Shown here piece by piece: positions 1 to 7,254 of a DNA stretch of 39,893 bases (positions are counted from its first letter, which is position 1; each line of letters starts with the position of its first letter). A program made the position numbers and the translations under genes. Origin of the DNA: an uncultured Pseudomonadota bacterium (lineage in GTDB: Bacteria; Pseudomonadota; Alphaproteobacteria; UBA9219); NCBI GenBank assembly GCA_903919315.1, contig CAIXHP010000018.1:1-39893 (forward strand), written 5' to 3'. The notes under the pieces are model-generated. The model saw only the letters and a program-made list of their open reading frames with translations. It ran no database searches and was not told where the DNA came from.

Positions 1-2
1 GC

Positions 3-74
3 TATTCCAAAGCAACCTACGCCGCCAAGTTCTCCTCCATCGCGGGCATCGTCAATCTCATCGCCGGTTTCTGA
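3..74 (+). CDS. 3' end of an unidentified gene (partial)
   Basis: An open frame enters from the left edge and ends at a TGA. It encodes 23 residues finishing in a hydrophobic stretch, IAGIVNLIAGF. The codon choice (GCC, ATC, GGC) matches the GC-rich genes elsewhere in the window, which supports a genuine C-terminus. Too little remains to name a family. It could also be a chance open frame, because only 72 bases are visible. Confidence 0.4.
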   Translation, partial: YSKATYAAKFSSIAGIVNLIAGF

Positions 75-154
75 ACCCAGCTCATCCGCCCAAGGCCCAC
101 CCGCGCCCAATTCCCTCCGACTTTCGCAACAGGTCTATTAAGGAGCCATGTGGT

Positions 155-397
155 TTACGATGTCTCGTCCGCGATCTTGCCCATGGCCTGATGCAACGAC
201 ACAACCTGAGCCGTTTTTGAAAGCGGATACGATTCGTGGCCGGGGTAGACGACATATTGCTCGCGGATGTTCAGGTCTTCGCAGGCCATATAGAATCCCT
301 TGGACAAAACAGGCGCGAGGGAGCGTTTGATTTCAGTCGAGACGCTTTGGCGTGACCTCGACGAGCGGCGGAGCATGCTCGCAATTGTAATGCGCAA
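155..397 (-). pseudogene. Truncated C-terminal remnant of an AAA/DUF4143-type ATPase
   Basis: The last 60 or so residues read EIKRSLAPVLSKGF, then a MACEDL segment, YVVYPGHESYPLS and a VVSLHQAM tail. From memory of the family, this resembles the C-terminal nuclease-like end of the P-loop ATPases with a DUF4143 domain, where an EIK motif is followed by a VVYPG.E.YPL motif. Those proteins are about 380-400 residues; here the ATPase and winged-helix parts are absent. The 20-odd residues before EIK are Arg/Ser-rich and probably not original coding sequence. No ribosome binding site stands before the nominal start. The piece lies just downstream of a segmental duplication, consistent with a rearranged site. 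The family call is inferred from motif memory. Confidence 0.5.
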
Positions 398-460
398 TAT
401 TTAAAGTTCAATAATGAAATCGGGCTGTTATTGCCGGCACGGCGTAGCCAGCCGCGCCTT

Positions 461-666
461 TTACGCCAGCTTCCTCTCGGCATCGTCCGCGTTGTTGCGG
501 CGGAGTTGTTGGATCAGCTGGGCGGTCCAGTCGATGTCGTAGCGCGCCACGTTGCGGCGTTCGGAATCTGATAACGACGACGGGCCGCTTGTGTAATGGT
601 CGCGGAAATAGCGCAGGGTTTCGATGCGGGTGCGCACATCGTCGGGAAACGCTTTGTCGTCTTTGA
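461..666. repeat. 206-bp direct repeat, copy 1
   Basis: Ungapped match to 1326-1531 at a constant offset of 865 bp, with about six mismatches over 206 bp, mostly silent. Similarity fades but does not vanish for a further dozen bases. The repeat covers the 3' two thirds of the small gene that follows nrdA. A lower-GC secreted-protein gene lies between the two copies. Confidence 0.9.
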
Positions 667-679
667 GCTGTTCGGTCAT
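461..679 (-). pseudogene. 5'-truncated copy of the nrdA-linked 100-residue gene
   Basis: This frame repeats the last 67 or so codons of the gene at 1326-1628 at about 97 % nucleotide identity, but lacks the first third of that protein. After the ATG only six residues (MTEQLK) precede the shared DD.AFPDDVRTRIETL block. A longer frame in the same phase starts at 739. No convincing Shine-Dalgarno precedes either start. The two proteins differ at few positions (for example DDAERK against DEAERK), most DNA differences are silent and the stop is TAA rather than TGA. It is best read as a partial duplication that kept its frame. Translation as a short protein cannot be excluded. Confidence 0.6.
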
Positions 680-711
680 CTCGGTTCCGACAGGATCATC
701 CCATGCATCAT

Positions 712-1122
712 TTATCGGGTTTTTACGTCGTAGAGCCACTGGCCAATTGAAAATTCATCGCCGGAAAACTTGGTCATCGCTCTAATGTTATCACCAACTT
801 TCAGGCGAATTTCACCTTCTCGGAGTTGAAAAGTCACTTTACCCAGCCGTTCTGGAGAACACGTCTCCCCGGACATGCCAGTCTCAACAAGAGAGCTTTT
901 GATTACCGCTAGACGGATATCAGTATATTTCCTGTCCTTTGATAAATCCCAGCTCTTGCGCCACAAATCATCCTTGTATTCCTCTGTTCGTTCCGTAACG
1001 CTTTCAACTTTACCTTCAAGAGAACAAGTGGGGCCCTGCATGGCAGGTGCAGCGTATGATGCGGGTATCGCCATAACAAAGAAAAGACCGAGAGCATGGG
1101 GAAGTAAGCTTTTAAACAACAT
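712..1122 (-). CDS. Small exported protein of unknown function
   Basis: This encodes 136 residues. A Sec-type signal peptide is visible: MLFKSLLPH, a hydrophobic core (ALGLFFVMAIPAS) and an AYA-AP-like cleavage site near residue 25. The mature part is charged, with two cysteines (in PTCSLEG and GETCSPE), and no family is recognised. The ATG at 1122 is preferred over the in-frame GTG six bases upstream because AAAGGAGT sits 5 nt before the ATG and overlaps the GTG. Base composition is clearly lower in GC than nrdA, and the codons are more mixed. The gene is flanked by the two copies of a 206-bp direct repeat, which suggests it came in with, or was trapped by, a duplication event. The two cysteines could form a disulfide in the periplasm; that is inference. 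Confidence 0.75.
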   Translation of the reverse strand: MLFKSLLPHALGLFFVMAIPASYAAPAMQGPTCSLEGKVESVTERTEEYKDDLWRKSWDLSKDRKYTDIRLAVIKSSLVETGMSGETCSPERLGKVTFQLREGEIRLKVGDNIRAMTKFSGDEFSIGQWLYDVKTR

Positions 1123-1325
1123 GGCCACTCCTTTCGGTTCTACGGAAATTTTATCAGATAAAGATGTTCTCTTCCGTTTCCTGTGCCAAGGGTTTTTAGG
1201 AAATATCCCGCTGACTCAACTCTAGTTCAACCTTTTGCATGGATTATTCATGGTCCGTTGATGATCAATTTGAGTTTCTTCCACCCACCATACACCTTTG
1301 GATGAACCTGATGGAGCGGAGCAAC

Positions 1326-1531
1326 TCACGCCAGCTTCCTCTCGGCCTCGTCCGCGTTGTTGCGGCGGAGTTGTTGGATCAGCTGGGCGGTCCAGTCGAT
1401 GTCGTAACGCGCCACGTTGCGGCGTTCGGAATCCGACAACGACGACGGGCCGCTTGTGTAATGGTCGCGGAAATAGCGCAGGGTTTCGATGCGGGTGCGC
1501 ACATCGTCGGGAAACGCTTCGTCGTCTTTGA
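1326..1531. repeat. 206-bp direct repeat, copy 2
   Basis: Partner of the copy at 461-666. This copy lies inside the intact 100-residue gene downstream of nrdA, so it is presumably the source and the other the duplicate. Confidence 0.9.
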
Positions 1532-1628
1532 TCCGTTCGATCAGCGCGTCGAAATCGCGGATCGTCCCGAACAGGACGACTTCCTCGATCTCTTCCGCCA
1601 GCGCGGGGTCAATGTCGTTCGCGGTCAT
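1326..1628 (-). CDS. Conserved-looking 100-residue protein translationally coupled to nrdA
   Basis: The ATG overlaps the nrdA stop codon (ATGA), so translation is probably coupled to the reductase. The product is cytoplasmic and strongly charged. It starts MTANDIDPALAEEIEEVVLF, continues with an acidic helix-rich part and a DDVRTRIETLRYFRDHY block, and ends in LIQQLRRNNADEAERKLA. No catalytic motif or membrane segment is seen and the family is not recognised. Position and coupling suggest a role connected with ribonucleotide reductase, for example an accessory or assembly protein, but that is inference. The 3' two thirds are duplicated at 461-666. Confidence 0.8.
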   Translation of the reverse strand: MTANDIDPALAEEIEEVVLFGTIRDFDALIERIKDDEAFPDDVRTRIETLRYFRDHYTSGPSSLSDSERRNVARYDIDWTAQLIQQLRRNNADEAERKLA

Positions 1629-3472
1629 TGGCATGCAAGGCATTCTTCGTATTTGTTGGCTTCGTCGGTCGTGGTCGGAGGCAGTTTGTGGACGTTGGGC
1701 ATCGTGCTGACATCCTGCGCCGCTTTGTCGGTCGGCTGCGCCGCCGATTCCGCGCGTTGCAGGGACTTTGAACGGCAGTAGTACAGACTCTTTACACCTT
1801 TTTTCCACGCCATGAAATGGATCATGTGCAGATCGCGTTTGTGCACGTCGGCGGGCAAAAAGACGTTGAGGCTCTGCGCCTGACAGATATAGGGCGTGCG
1901 GTCGGCGGCGAGTTCGATCAGCCAGCGTTGATCCAGCTCGAACGCGGTGCGGAACACCATCTTTTCATGGTCGCTGAGGAAGGGCAGATGCTGCACCGAT
2001 CCTTCGCGCGTGGTGATGGCGCTCCATGTCTCGTCGTCGTTCTTGCCGTAGGATTCCAGAACCTGCGTCAGGTATTTGTTCCGCACGGCAAAGCTGCCCG
2101 ACAGCGTTTTATGCGTAAAGCTGTTGGCGGCAATCGGCTCGATGCCGGGGCTGGTCCCGCCGCAGATGATCGAGATCGAGGCCGTGGGAGCGATGGAGAT
2201 TTTGTTGGAGAACCGCTCCATCACGCCATAGTCGGCGGCATCGGGGCAGGGGCCGCGCTCCTTCGCCAGCTTGACCGAAGCGGCGTCGGCCTGTTCCTTG
2301 ATGTGCTTGAACATGCGCTTGTTCCAAACCTTGGCCATCACGCCTTCGATGGGAACGTTCTGGCTTTGGAAGAACGAATGCATCCCCATGACGCCGAGGC
2401 CGACCGAACGCTCCCGCGACGCGGCGTAGCGGGCGCGGGCCATGCTCTCCGGCGCGCGGTCGATAAAGTCGCTGAGGACATTGTCGAGGAAGCGCAGGCA
2501 ATCTTCGACAAAGGTGGGGTGGCTTTCCCACTCCAGATATTTTTCCAGATTGAGCGAAGACAGGCAGCACACCGCCGTGCGCTCCTTGCCATCCTTGTCG
2601 CGCCCGGTGGGAAGCGTGATTTCGCAGCACAGGTTGGACATCTTGACGTCCAGCCCCGCCAGCTTGTGATGCTCGGGAATCGAACGGTTCACATTGTCGA
2701 TGAACAACAGGTACGGCTCGCCGGTCTCGATTCGCGCCGTAAGAATGCGGATCCACAAAGCCCGTGCGCTGATCTTGTTCAGCACCGCGCCGCCCTTGGG
2801 GCTGGTGAGCGCCCATTCCTCGTCGTGTTCGACCGCGCGCATGAACGCATCGGTGATGACGACACCGTGATGCAGGTTAAGCGCCTTGCGGTTCGGATCG
2901 CCGCCGGTGGGTCGCCGCATCTCGACGAACTCTTCGATTTCCGGATGGCTGACCGGCAGATAGCACGCCGCCGAGCCGCGCCGCAGACTGCCTTGGCTGA
3001 TCGCCAGAGTCAGGCTGTCTTGCACGCGAATGAAGGGAACGATGCCGGAGGTCTTGCCGTTGCGCCCCACCGGCTCGCCGATCGAACGCAGGTTGCCCCA
3101 ATAGGAGCCGATGCCCCCGCCGAGCGCCGCCAGCCATACATTCTCGTTCCACAGATTGACGATGCCGTCGAGGCTGTCGCTGCATTCGTTGAGGAAGCAG
3201 GAAATCGGCAATCCGCGATTGGCCCCGCCGTTGCTGAGAACCGGCGTGGAGGGCATGAACCACATCCGGCTGATGTAATCATACAGCCGTTGGGCGTGGT
3301 CGGAATCGTCGGCATAGGTCATGGCCACGCGGGCGAACATGTCCTGCGGCCCTTCGCCGGGCAGCAGATAGCGGTCGGCGATGGTCGCCAGACCAAAGGC
3401 GGTCATCTCGCTGTCCCGCGCATGATCCACGACGACGTGGGGGCCGCGCTCGACCTGCATCACATTGAACAT
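1625..3472 (-). CDS. nrdA: Class I ribonucleoside-diphosphate reductase, alpha subunit (no ATP cone)
   Basis: This protein reduces ribonucleotides to deoxyribonucleotides, working with a radical-generating beta subunit. The active-site pattern is complete. Cys92 (LPISCFLNEC) corresponds to E. coli C225. N280, C282 and E284 (SNLCCEITLPTG) form the N-x-C-x-E radical site. Cys302 (AVCCLSSLN) pairs with C92. Tyr564-Tyr565 (KSLYYCRSK) lie on the radical transfer path. The C-terminus ECLACQ supplies the mobile thioredoxin-reducible cysteines. At 615 residues it is shorter than the 761-residue E. coli NrdA and begins directly with the helical domain, with no N-terminal ATP cone visible. It is therefore probably not inhibited by dATP through that site. 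It matches my recollection of the alphaproteobacterial NrdE-prime type. No beta-subunit gene follows in this window; the next gene is the coupled 100-residue protein. Confidence 0.95.
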   Translation of the reverse strand: MFNVMQVERGPHVVVDHARDSEMTAFGLATIADRYLLPGEGPQDMFARVAMTYADDSDHAQRLYDYISRMWFMPSTPVLSNGGANRGLPISCFLNECSDSLDGIVNLWNENVWLAALGGGIGSYWGNLRSIGEPVGRNGKTSGIVPFIRVQDSLTLAISQGSLRRGSAACYLPVSHPEIEEFVEMRRPTGGDPNRKALNLHHGVVITDAFMRAVEHDEEWALTSPKGGAVLNKISARALWIRILTARIETGEPYLLFIDNVNRSIPEHHKLAGLDVKMSNLCCEITLPTGRDKDGKERTAVCCLSSLNLEKYLEWESHPTFVEDCLRFLDNVLSDFIDRAPESMARARYAASRERSVGLGVMGMHSFFQSQNVPIEGVMAKVWNKRMFKHIKEQADAASVKLAKERGPCPDAADYGVMERFSNKISIAPTASISIICGGTSPGIEPIAANSFTHKTLSGSFAVRNKYLTQVLESYGKNDDETWSAITTREGSVQHLPFLSDHEKMVFRTAFELDQRWLIELAADRTPYICQAQSLNVFLPADVHKRDLHMIHFMAWKKGVKSLYYCRSKSLQRAESAAQPTDKAAQDVSTMPNVHKLPPTTTDEANKYEECLACQ

Positions 3473-3562
3473 TCCGAATCTCCTGTGCTTACGAAAAGCA
3501 TATCACGCGCCCCGGACACAAACCATGGCATCCGTTGGCGGTTGTTGTGTGAATAATGACAT

Positions 3563-3581
3563 CCACCACAAGATGTGGTGG
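3563..3581. promoter_or_regulatory. Palindrome upstream of nrdA (candidate NrdR-type operator)
   Basis: Perfect 8-bp arms CCACCACA and TGTGGTGG around a 3-nt centre, about 90 bp before the nrdA start. The core CACAAGATGTGG partly fits the NrdR box consensus (acaCwAtATaTwGtgt). A related CCAC/GTGG palindrome lies at 3600-3612, 34 bp further out. NrdR boxes normally occur in pairs before reductase genes. The match is imperfect, so the protein assignment is tentative. Confidence 0.45.
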
Positions 3582-3599
3582 TTTACGACCGGCATGGTA

Positions 3600-3612
3600 C
3601 CACATAACGTGG
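3600..3612. promoter_or_regulatory. Second CCAC/GTGG palindrome upstream of nrdA
   Basis: CCAC and GTGG arms around a 5-nt centre (ATAAC), with the same outer bases as the palindrome at 3563-3581. The 34-bp offset is slightly longer than the 31-32 bp typical of NrdR box pairs, so paired binding is possible but unproven. Confidence 0.35.
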
Positions 3613-3615
3613 CTC

Positions 3616-3776
3616 TGTCACGCATCGACAACAGACCGGAAAGACCGCAGTTAACTTTGCCGACCGCTTGATTTTCCTCCCGATTTGCCATCCGGAGTCG
3701 GCGCAACATTGTTTCGTTTTTCCTAAAGTGCCGAATGACGCAACCACAAGCAGTGGTCTCTCCGTAATCCTCCCCC
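3616..3776. other. Non-coding stretch, nothing recognised
   Basis: Part of the 556-bp gap between nrdA and ispH. Apart from the palindromes on its left and the inverted-repeat element on its right, I see no gene, RNA fold or clear promoter. A short frame on the minus strand here has no ribosome binding site and atypical codons. Confidence 0.5.
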
Positions 3777-3912
3777 GTCATTCCGGCCTTGAGCCGGAAT
3801 CCGTCGCCGCGCATCCGCGCGGTGCGTGAGCCATCCGTGCAAGAGGCCGCTTCCTCCGACTCATGCGCTCGCTATCGCTCGCCGACTGATTCCGGCTCAA
3901 GGCCGGAATGAC
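3777..3912. repeat. 136-bp element with perfect 25-bp terminal inverted repeats
   Basis: The left end (3777-3801) begins GTCATTCCGGCCTTGAG and the right end (3888-3912) is its exact reverse complement, ending in ...GGAATGAC. Each arm is itself partly palindromic (CCGG...CCGG). Intergenic elements with this kind of CCGGCCTTGAGCCGG core are common in alphaproteobacterial genomes and behave like REP pairs or small MITEs. It sits 117 bp before ispH and could add structure to the ispH leader transcript. Confidence 0.85.
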
Positions 3913-4028
3913 GAAGGGAGGGGATTCGCCAGTGCATAGGACCGCAGGGAGCAAGTTGGTTTACAAGACTTTTCAACTTCTCTAGATTGCCCGACGAAAA
4001 GGTTAACACCCACCGGAAGGTTCTTCGG

Positions 4029-4991
4029 ATGCAGGTTATTCTGGCCCAGCCGCGCGGCTTTTGCGCGGGCGTCGAACGCGCCATTGAGATTGTTGAGATG
4101 GCGCTCGAAAAATTCGGCCCCCCCATCTATGTCCGCCACGAAATCGTGCACAATCCGCATGTGGTCAAGCGCTTGGCCGACAAGGGCGTGATCTTTGTCG
4201 AAGAAACCGACGAGGTGCCCCCCGGCGCGGTGACGATTTTCAGCGCCCACGGCGTGGCCGAGGATGTCGAAAAACACGCGCGCGAACGTGGGCTTCAGGT
4301 CATCGATGCCACCTGTCCCCTCGTGTCCAAAGTCCACACCGAAGGTCAGCGTTATGCCAAAAACGGACGCGAGATCATACTGATAGGCCACGAAGGTCAT
4401 CCGGAGATCGAAGGCACGCTGGGCCGGATTCCGGGGGTCGTCCATCTGGTCTCGGCGGTCGAAGACGTGGACAAGCTCAAGGTCACGTCGCCCGACATGC
4501 TTGCCTATATCACGCAAACCACGCTGAGCGTGGACGACACCAAATCGGTGATCGACGCGCTCAAGGCCCGCTTCCCTAACATCCTCGGCCCGGCCACCAA
4601 GGACATCTGCTACGCCACCCAGAACCGCCAAGGCGCGGTGCGCGAACTGGCGAAGCATGTCGATGTGGTGCTGGTGATCGGGGCGCACAACAGCTCGAAC
4701 TCCAACCGCCTGCGCGAACGCGCCGAGGAAGTTGGCGTTCCCTCGTATTTGATCGAGGATGCCTCCCACCTCAAGCCGGAATGGGTCGCGGGCAAGCCGC
4801 GCGTCGGCATCACGGCGGGAGCCTCCGCGCCGGAGGATTTGGTGCAAGGCCTGATTGACCGCCTGCGCCAGATCGAACCGGTGGACGTGTCCGTCCTCCC
4901 CGGCGTGGAAGAAAACGTCCACTTCCGCCTGCCGTTGTCGTTGACCAAAGCCCAGCCGCGCAAGAGCGGCGATGTGGCGCAAGGGGTTTGA
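4029..4991 (+). CDS. ispH: 4-hydroxy-3-methylbut-2-enyl diphosphate reductase
   Basis: Last enzyme of the MEP isoprenoid pathway. It converts HMBPP to IPP and DMAPP with a [4Fe-4S] cluster. The three cluster cysteines are present: C12 (PRGFCAGV), C96 (DATCPLVS) and C194 (KDICYATQ). So are the substrate-binding residues H41, H74 (SAHGV), H121 and H124 (GHEGHPE), and the NSSNSNRL loop. The 320-residue length is normal. I chose the ATG whose upstream CGGAAGG lies 8 nt away. A TTG further upstream in frame would add 14 residues that the family lacks. It stands first in a plus-strand run with a small unknown gene and hpnH. IspH supplies the C5 units for squalene, so linkage with hopanoid genes makes metabolic sense. 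Confidence 0.96.
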   Translation: MQVILAQPRGFCAGVERAIEIVEMALEKFGPPIYVRHEIVHNPHVVKRLADKGVIFVEETDEVPPGAVTIFSAHGVAEDVEKHARERGLQVIDATCPLVSKVHTEGQRYAKNGREIILIGHEGHPEIEGTLGRIPGVVHLVSAVEDVDKLKVTSPDMLAYITQTTLSVDDTKSVIDALKARFPNILGPATKDICYATQNRQGAVRELAKHVDVVLVIGAHNSSNSNRLRERAEEVGVPSYLIEDASHLKPEWVAGKPRVGITAGASAPEDLVQGLIDRLRQIEPVDVSVLPGVEENVHFRLPLSLTKAQPRKSGDVAQGV

Positions 4992-4992
4992 A

Positions 4993-5292
4993 ATGGGCGC
5001 TATGCAGCATAGAATTCCCGGCGAACTGGCCGGGCCAGCCGACAGAGCCTTGTCAGAACAGGCGCACGTTCTCTGCGAGCGCGTTTTGAAAGAACGAGGC
5101 GTTCACGGGACCGCCCGCGTGGCGGAAAGCCAGCTCAGGCCCGGAACTCATGAACTTGTGATTGAGACAAGCCACAGCCTAGCTGATGTCGTCATGGAAT
5201 TGGTGCGGGCGGCTCTGCGCGATGTTCCAAAACCTCCCCGTGGGCAAGGCCTCAGGCCGTCCGTCGTGATTACTTGTCCGAAACCCGTTTGA
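4993..5292 (+). CDS. 99-residue protein of unknown function between ispH and hpnH
   Basis: The ATG lies one base after the ispH stop, with AAGGGG 7 nt upstream inside the ispH tail. The gene therefore probably belongs to the same transcript and may be coupled. The product begins MGAMQHRIPGELAGPADR and has no signal peptide or membrane segment. It shows two helix-like amphipathic parts (ALSEQAHVLCERVLKERG and LADVVMELVRAALRDV) around a beta-like stretch (THELVIETSH). It ends in a basic, Pro-rich tail. An in-frame ATG 21 bases earlier lies inside ispH and has a weaker signal. The family is not recognised. Placement between two isoprenoid/hopanoid enzymes hints at a related role, but nothing in the sequence proves it. 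Confidence 0.65.
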   Translation: MGAMQHRIPGELAGPADRALSEQAHVLCERVLKERGVHGTARVAESQLRPGTHELVIETSHSLADVVMELVRAALRDVPKPPRGQGLRPSVVITCPKPV

Positions 5293-5302
5293 GGTCACCC
5301 CT

Positions 5303-6472
5303 ATGTCCGTCCCCCTTCGCCAGCAGTACGATGTCGCGCTGTACATCCTGAAGCAGAAGCTGCGGGGCAACAAACGTTACCCGCTGGTGCTGATGCTGGA
5401 GCCGTTGTTTCGCTGTAACCTCGCCTGCGCGGGGTGCGGCAAGATCGACTATCCGGATGAAATTTTGAACCAGCGCTTGACGGTCGAGGACTGCATCGCC
5501 TCGGTCGAGGAATGCGGCGCGCCCATCGTCTCGATTCCCGGCGGCGAGCCTCTGCTGCACAAGGAAATGCCGCAGATCGTCAAGGAACTGGTCGCGCGTA
5601 AGAAATACGTCACGCTCTGCACCAACGCGCTGTTGCTGGAGAAAAAGATCGACGACTTTACGCCGTCGCCTTACTTCAACTGGTCGGTGCATCTCGACGG
5701 CGATGTCGAAGACCACGACCGTTCGGTGTGCCGCGCGGGAGTCTACGAAAAAGCCGAAAAGGCCATTCGCCTCGCCATCGCCAAGGGTTTCCGCGTCAAC
5801 ATCAACTGCACCCTGTTCAACAACGCGGTGCCGCAGCGCATGGCCGATTTCTTTGACCATATGATGAGCATCGGGCTGGACGACATCACCATCTCGCCCG
5901 GCTATGCCTACGAACGCGCGGCGGATCAGGAACACTTCCTCACCCGCGCCACGACCAAGAACATCTTCCGCGAGATTTTCCGCCTCGGCAAAGAGCGCGT
6001 GAAGCAGGGCAAGGCCAAGTGGCGCTTTAGCCAGTCGTCGCTGTTCCTCGATTTCCTCGCGGGCAACCAGACCTATGAATGCACGCCGTGGGGCTTGCCC
6101 ACGCGCAACGTGTTCGGCTGGCAACGCCCGTGCTATCTGCTCGGCGAAGGTTTCGCCAAGACCTACAAGGAATTGATGGAAACGACGGACTGGACGAAAT
6201 ACGGCACGGGGCGTTACGAAAAATGCGCCGATTGCATGGTGCATTGCGGCTATGAGCCGACCGCTGCCGAAGACGCGTTCCGCCACCCTCTCAAGGCGGC
6301 GCTGGTCGCGCTGCGCGGCCCCAAAACGGACGGCGCGTTCGCGCCCGAACTGGACACGTCGCACCAACGTCCGGCGGAATACGTCTTCAGCCGCCACGTC
6401 CAAGAAGCGCTTGATGCCATCCACGAAGGCAAAGCCAAAACCCTGACGGACAAGGACGACGCGGCGGAGTAG
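5303..6472 (+). CDS. hpnH: Adenosyl-hopene transferase, radical SAM
   Basis: HpnH adds a 5'-deoxyadenosyl group to diploptene (hopene), the first step in making C35 extended hopanoids. The radical SAM signature CxxxCxxC is at C38, C42 and C45 (FRCNLACAGCGK). It is followed by the glycine-rich SIPGGEPLLH segment, which binds SAM. The SPASM-like/DUF3463 C-terminal part has several cysteines (YECTPWG, RPCYLLGEG, CADCMVHCGYE). At 389 residues it has the usual family length. The gene starts 10 bp after the preceding small gene. The next enzyme, HpnG, is encoded on the other strand about 1.5 kb away, so the pathway is split into two opposing transcripts here. Confidence 0.96.
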   Translation: MSVPLRQQYDVALYILKQKLRGNKRYPLVLMLEPLFRCNLACAGCGKIDYPDEILNQRLTVEDCIASVEECGAPIVSIPGGEPLLHKEMPQIVKELVARKKYVTLCTNALLLEKKIDDFTPSPYFNWSVHLDGDVEDHDRSVCRAGVYEKAEKAIRLAIAKGFRVNINCTLFNNAVPQRMADFFDHMMSIGLDDITISPGYAYERAADQEHFLTRATTKNIFREIFRLGKERVKQGKAKWRFSQSSLFLDFLAGNQTYECTPWGLPTRNVFGWQRPCYLLGEGFAKTYKELMETTDWTKYGTGRYEKCADCMVHCGYEPTAAEDAFRHPLKAALVALRGPKTDGAFAPELDTSHQRPAEYVFSRHVQEALDAIHEGKAKTLTDKDDAAE

Positions 6473-6484
6473 GGCGCGCGTCGA

Positions 6485-7105
6485 TTACAGGGCCAAACGC
6501 GCCATGACGACAGCCGTGCTGGGAGCGGTTCTCCGCACTGGTTCCGGCGGCGGCCCCCGGTCGGTGATCTGCCATTTTCCGCTCAAAACATTGTTCCAGC
6601 GCCGTATCCCTCCCGCAAATCGTGTGAGACCGGCAGCATAAGGCAGCGCGCATAAAAGAACGGACGCATGGCTCATGGCGACATCTGCGGCACAGTAGTA
6701 CGCTGAAATAGCTGCGTAGCCGAGCAGGTTGGCCGAGTAAGTCTTTGCTACGTCTGCGGCAGAAAGACCCCAAGTACTGACGTTAGCGGGTTGCCGCGAC
6801 GAGGGGGAGGTGTCGATACATTTCGAATTTATGACGCTCTTAGGAAAAAAGTAGGGTAAAATTATGTAGCGCTCTGTAGCCCTGACGGAAGCGATCCAGA
6901 TGACGTTATTCTCCAAGACGTAGCGTGCCCAGTTCATAGCGGAACTCCCCCCCGGCGCGAGCACTTCAGCCGCCGCCGTCGCGAAGGTGACCGTAACGCC
7001 TGCTACCATAACCTCAGGCCGAGATAGAAAAGCCACTGCTCTCGGCAAAACGCCAGACGCGGAAGGGCTGGGGTCGCCCATGAAAGTTATGTTATTGGAC
7101 AGCAT
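6485..7105 (-). CDS. Unknown membrane-associated protein, tandem paralogue A
   Basis: 206 residues of unknown family, paralogous to the next gene upstream (7255-7869). Shared blocks are an N-terminal S..IT..GDP.P motif, RAVAFLSR.EV at about residues 22-32, an NVI.IA..R..E block in the middle, and RRWN.VL..KW.I.D near the C-terminus. Hydrophobic stretches (for example VMVAGVTVTFATAAAEVLA and ANLLGYAAISAYYCAA) suggest two to four membrane segments, and there is no cleavable signal. AAGGAG lies 6 nt before the ATG. It ends 12 bp from the 3' end of hpnH, convergent with it. It lies between the two arms of the hopanoid locus but may be unrelated to hopanoids. Confidence 0.7.
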   Translation of the reverse strand: MLSNNITFMGDPSPSASGVLPRAVAFLSRPEVMVAGVTVTFATAAAEVLAPGGSSAMNWARYVLENNVIWIASVRATERYIILPYFFPKSVINSKCIDTSPSSRQPANVSTWGLSAADVAKTYSANLLGYAAISAYYCAADVAMSHASVLLCALPYAAGLTRFAGGIRRWNNVLSGKWQITDRGPPPEPVRRTAPSTAVVMARLAL

Positions 7106-7254
7106 GAAAGGCTCCTTGTCAAAATACGCGCGAAAAACGTTGGCAGTGCTTGCCTATCGGCACCGTCCGGTTTCTCCTCTATACAAGACAGGAAATGCTT
7201 TCGCAAAAAAACTGTGCGGCAAAAAGCGATGAATTCTTGGTTAACAGTCGGTTC

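Noticed and set aside
1817-3556. 579-codon open frame antisense to nrdA
   Set aside because: It mirrors nrdA exactly and has no family motifs; it is a by-product of GC-rich third positions.
3897-4982. Long open frame antisense to ispH
   Set aside because: The opposite strand carries all IspH cluster and substrate residues; the antisense product is His/Arg/Asp-rich with no domain.
5270-6424. Long open frame antisense to hpnH
   Set aside because: The sense strand is a clear radical SAM enzyme; the shadow has no start signal or motif.
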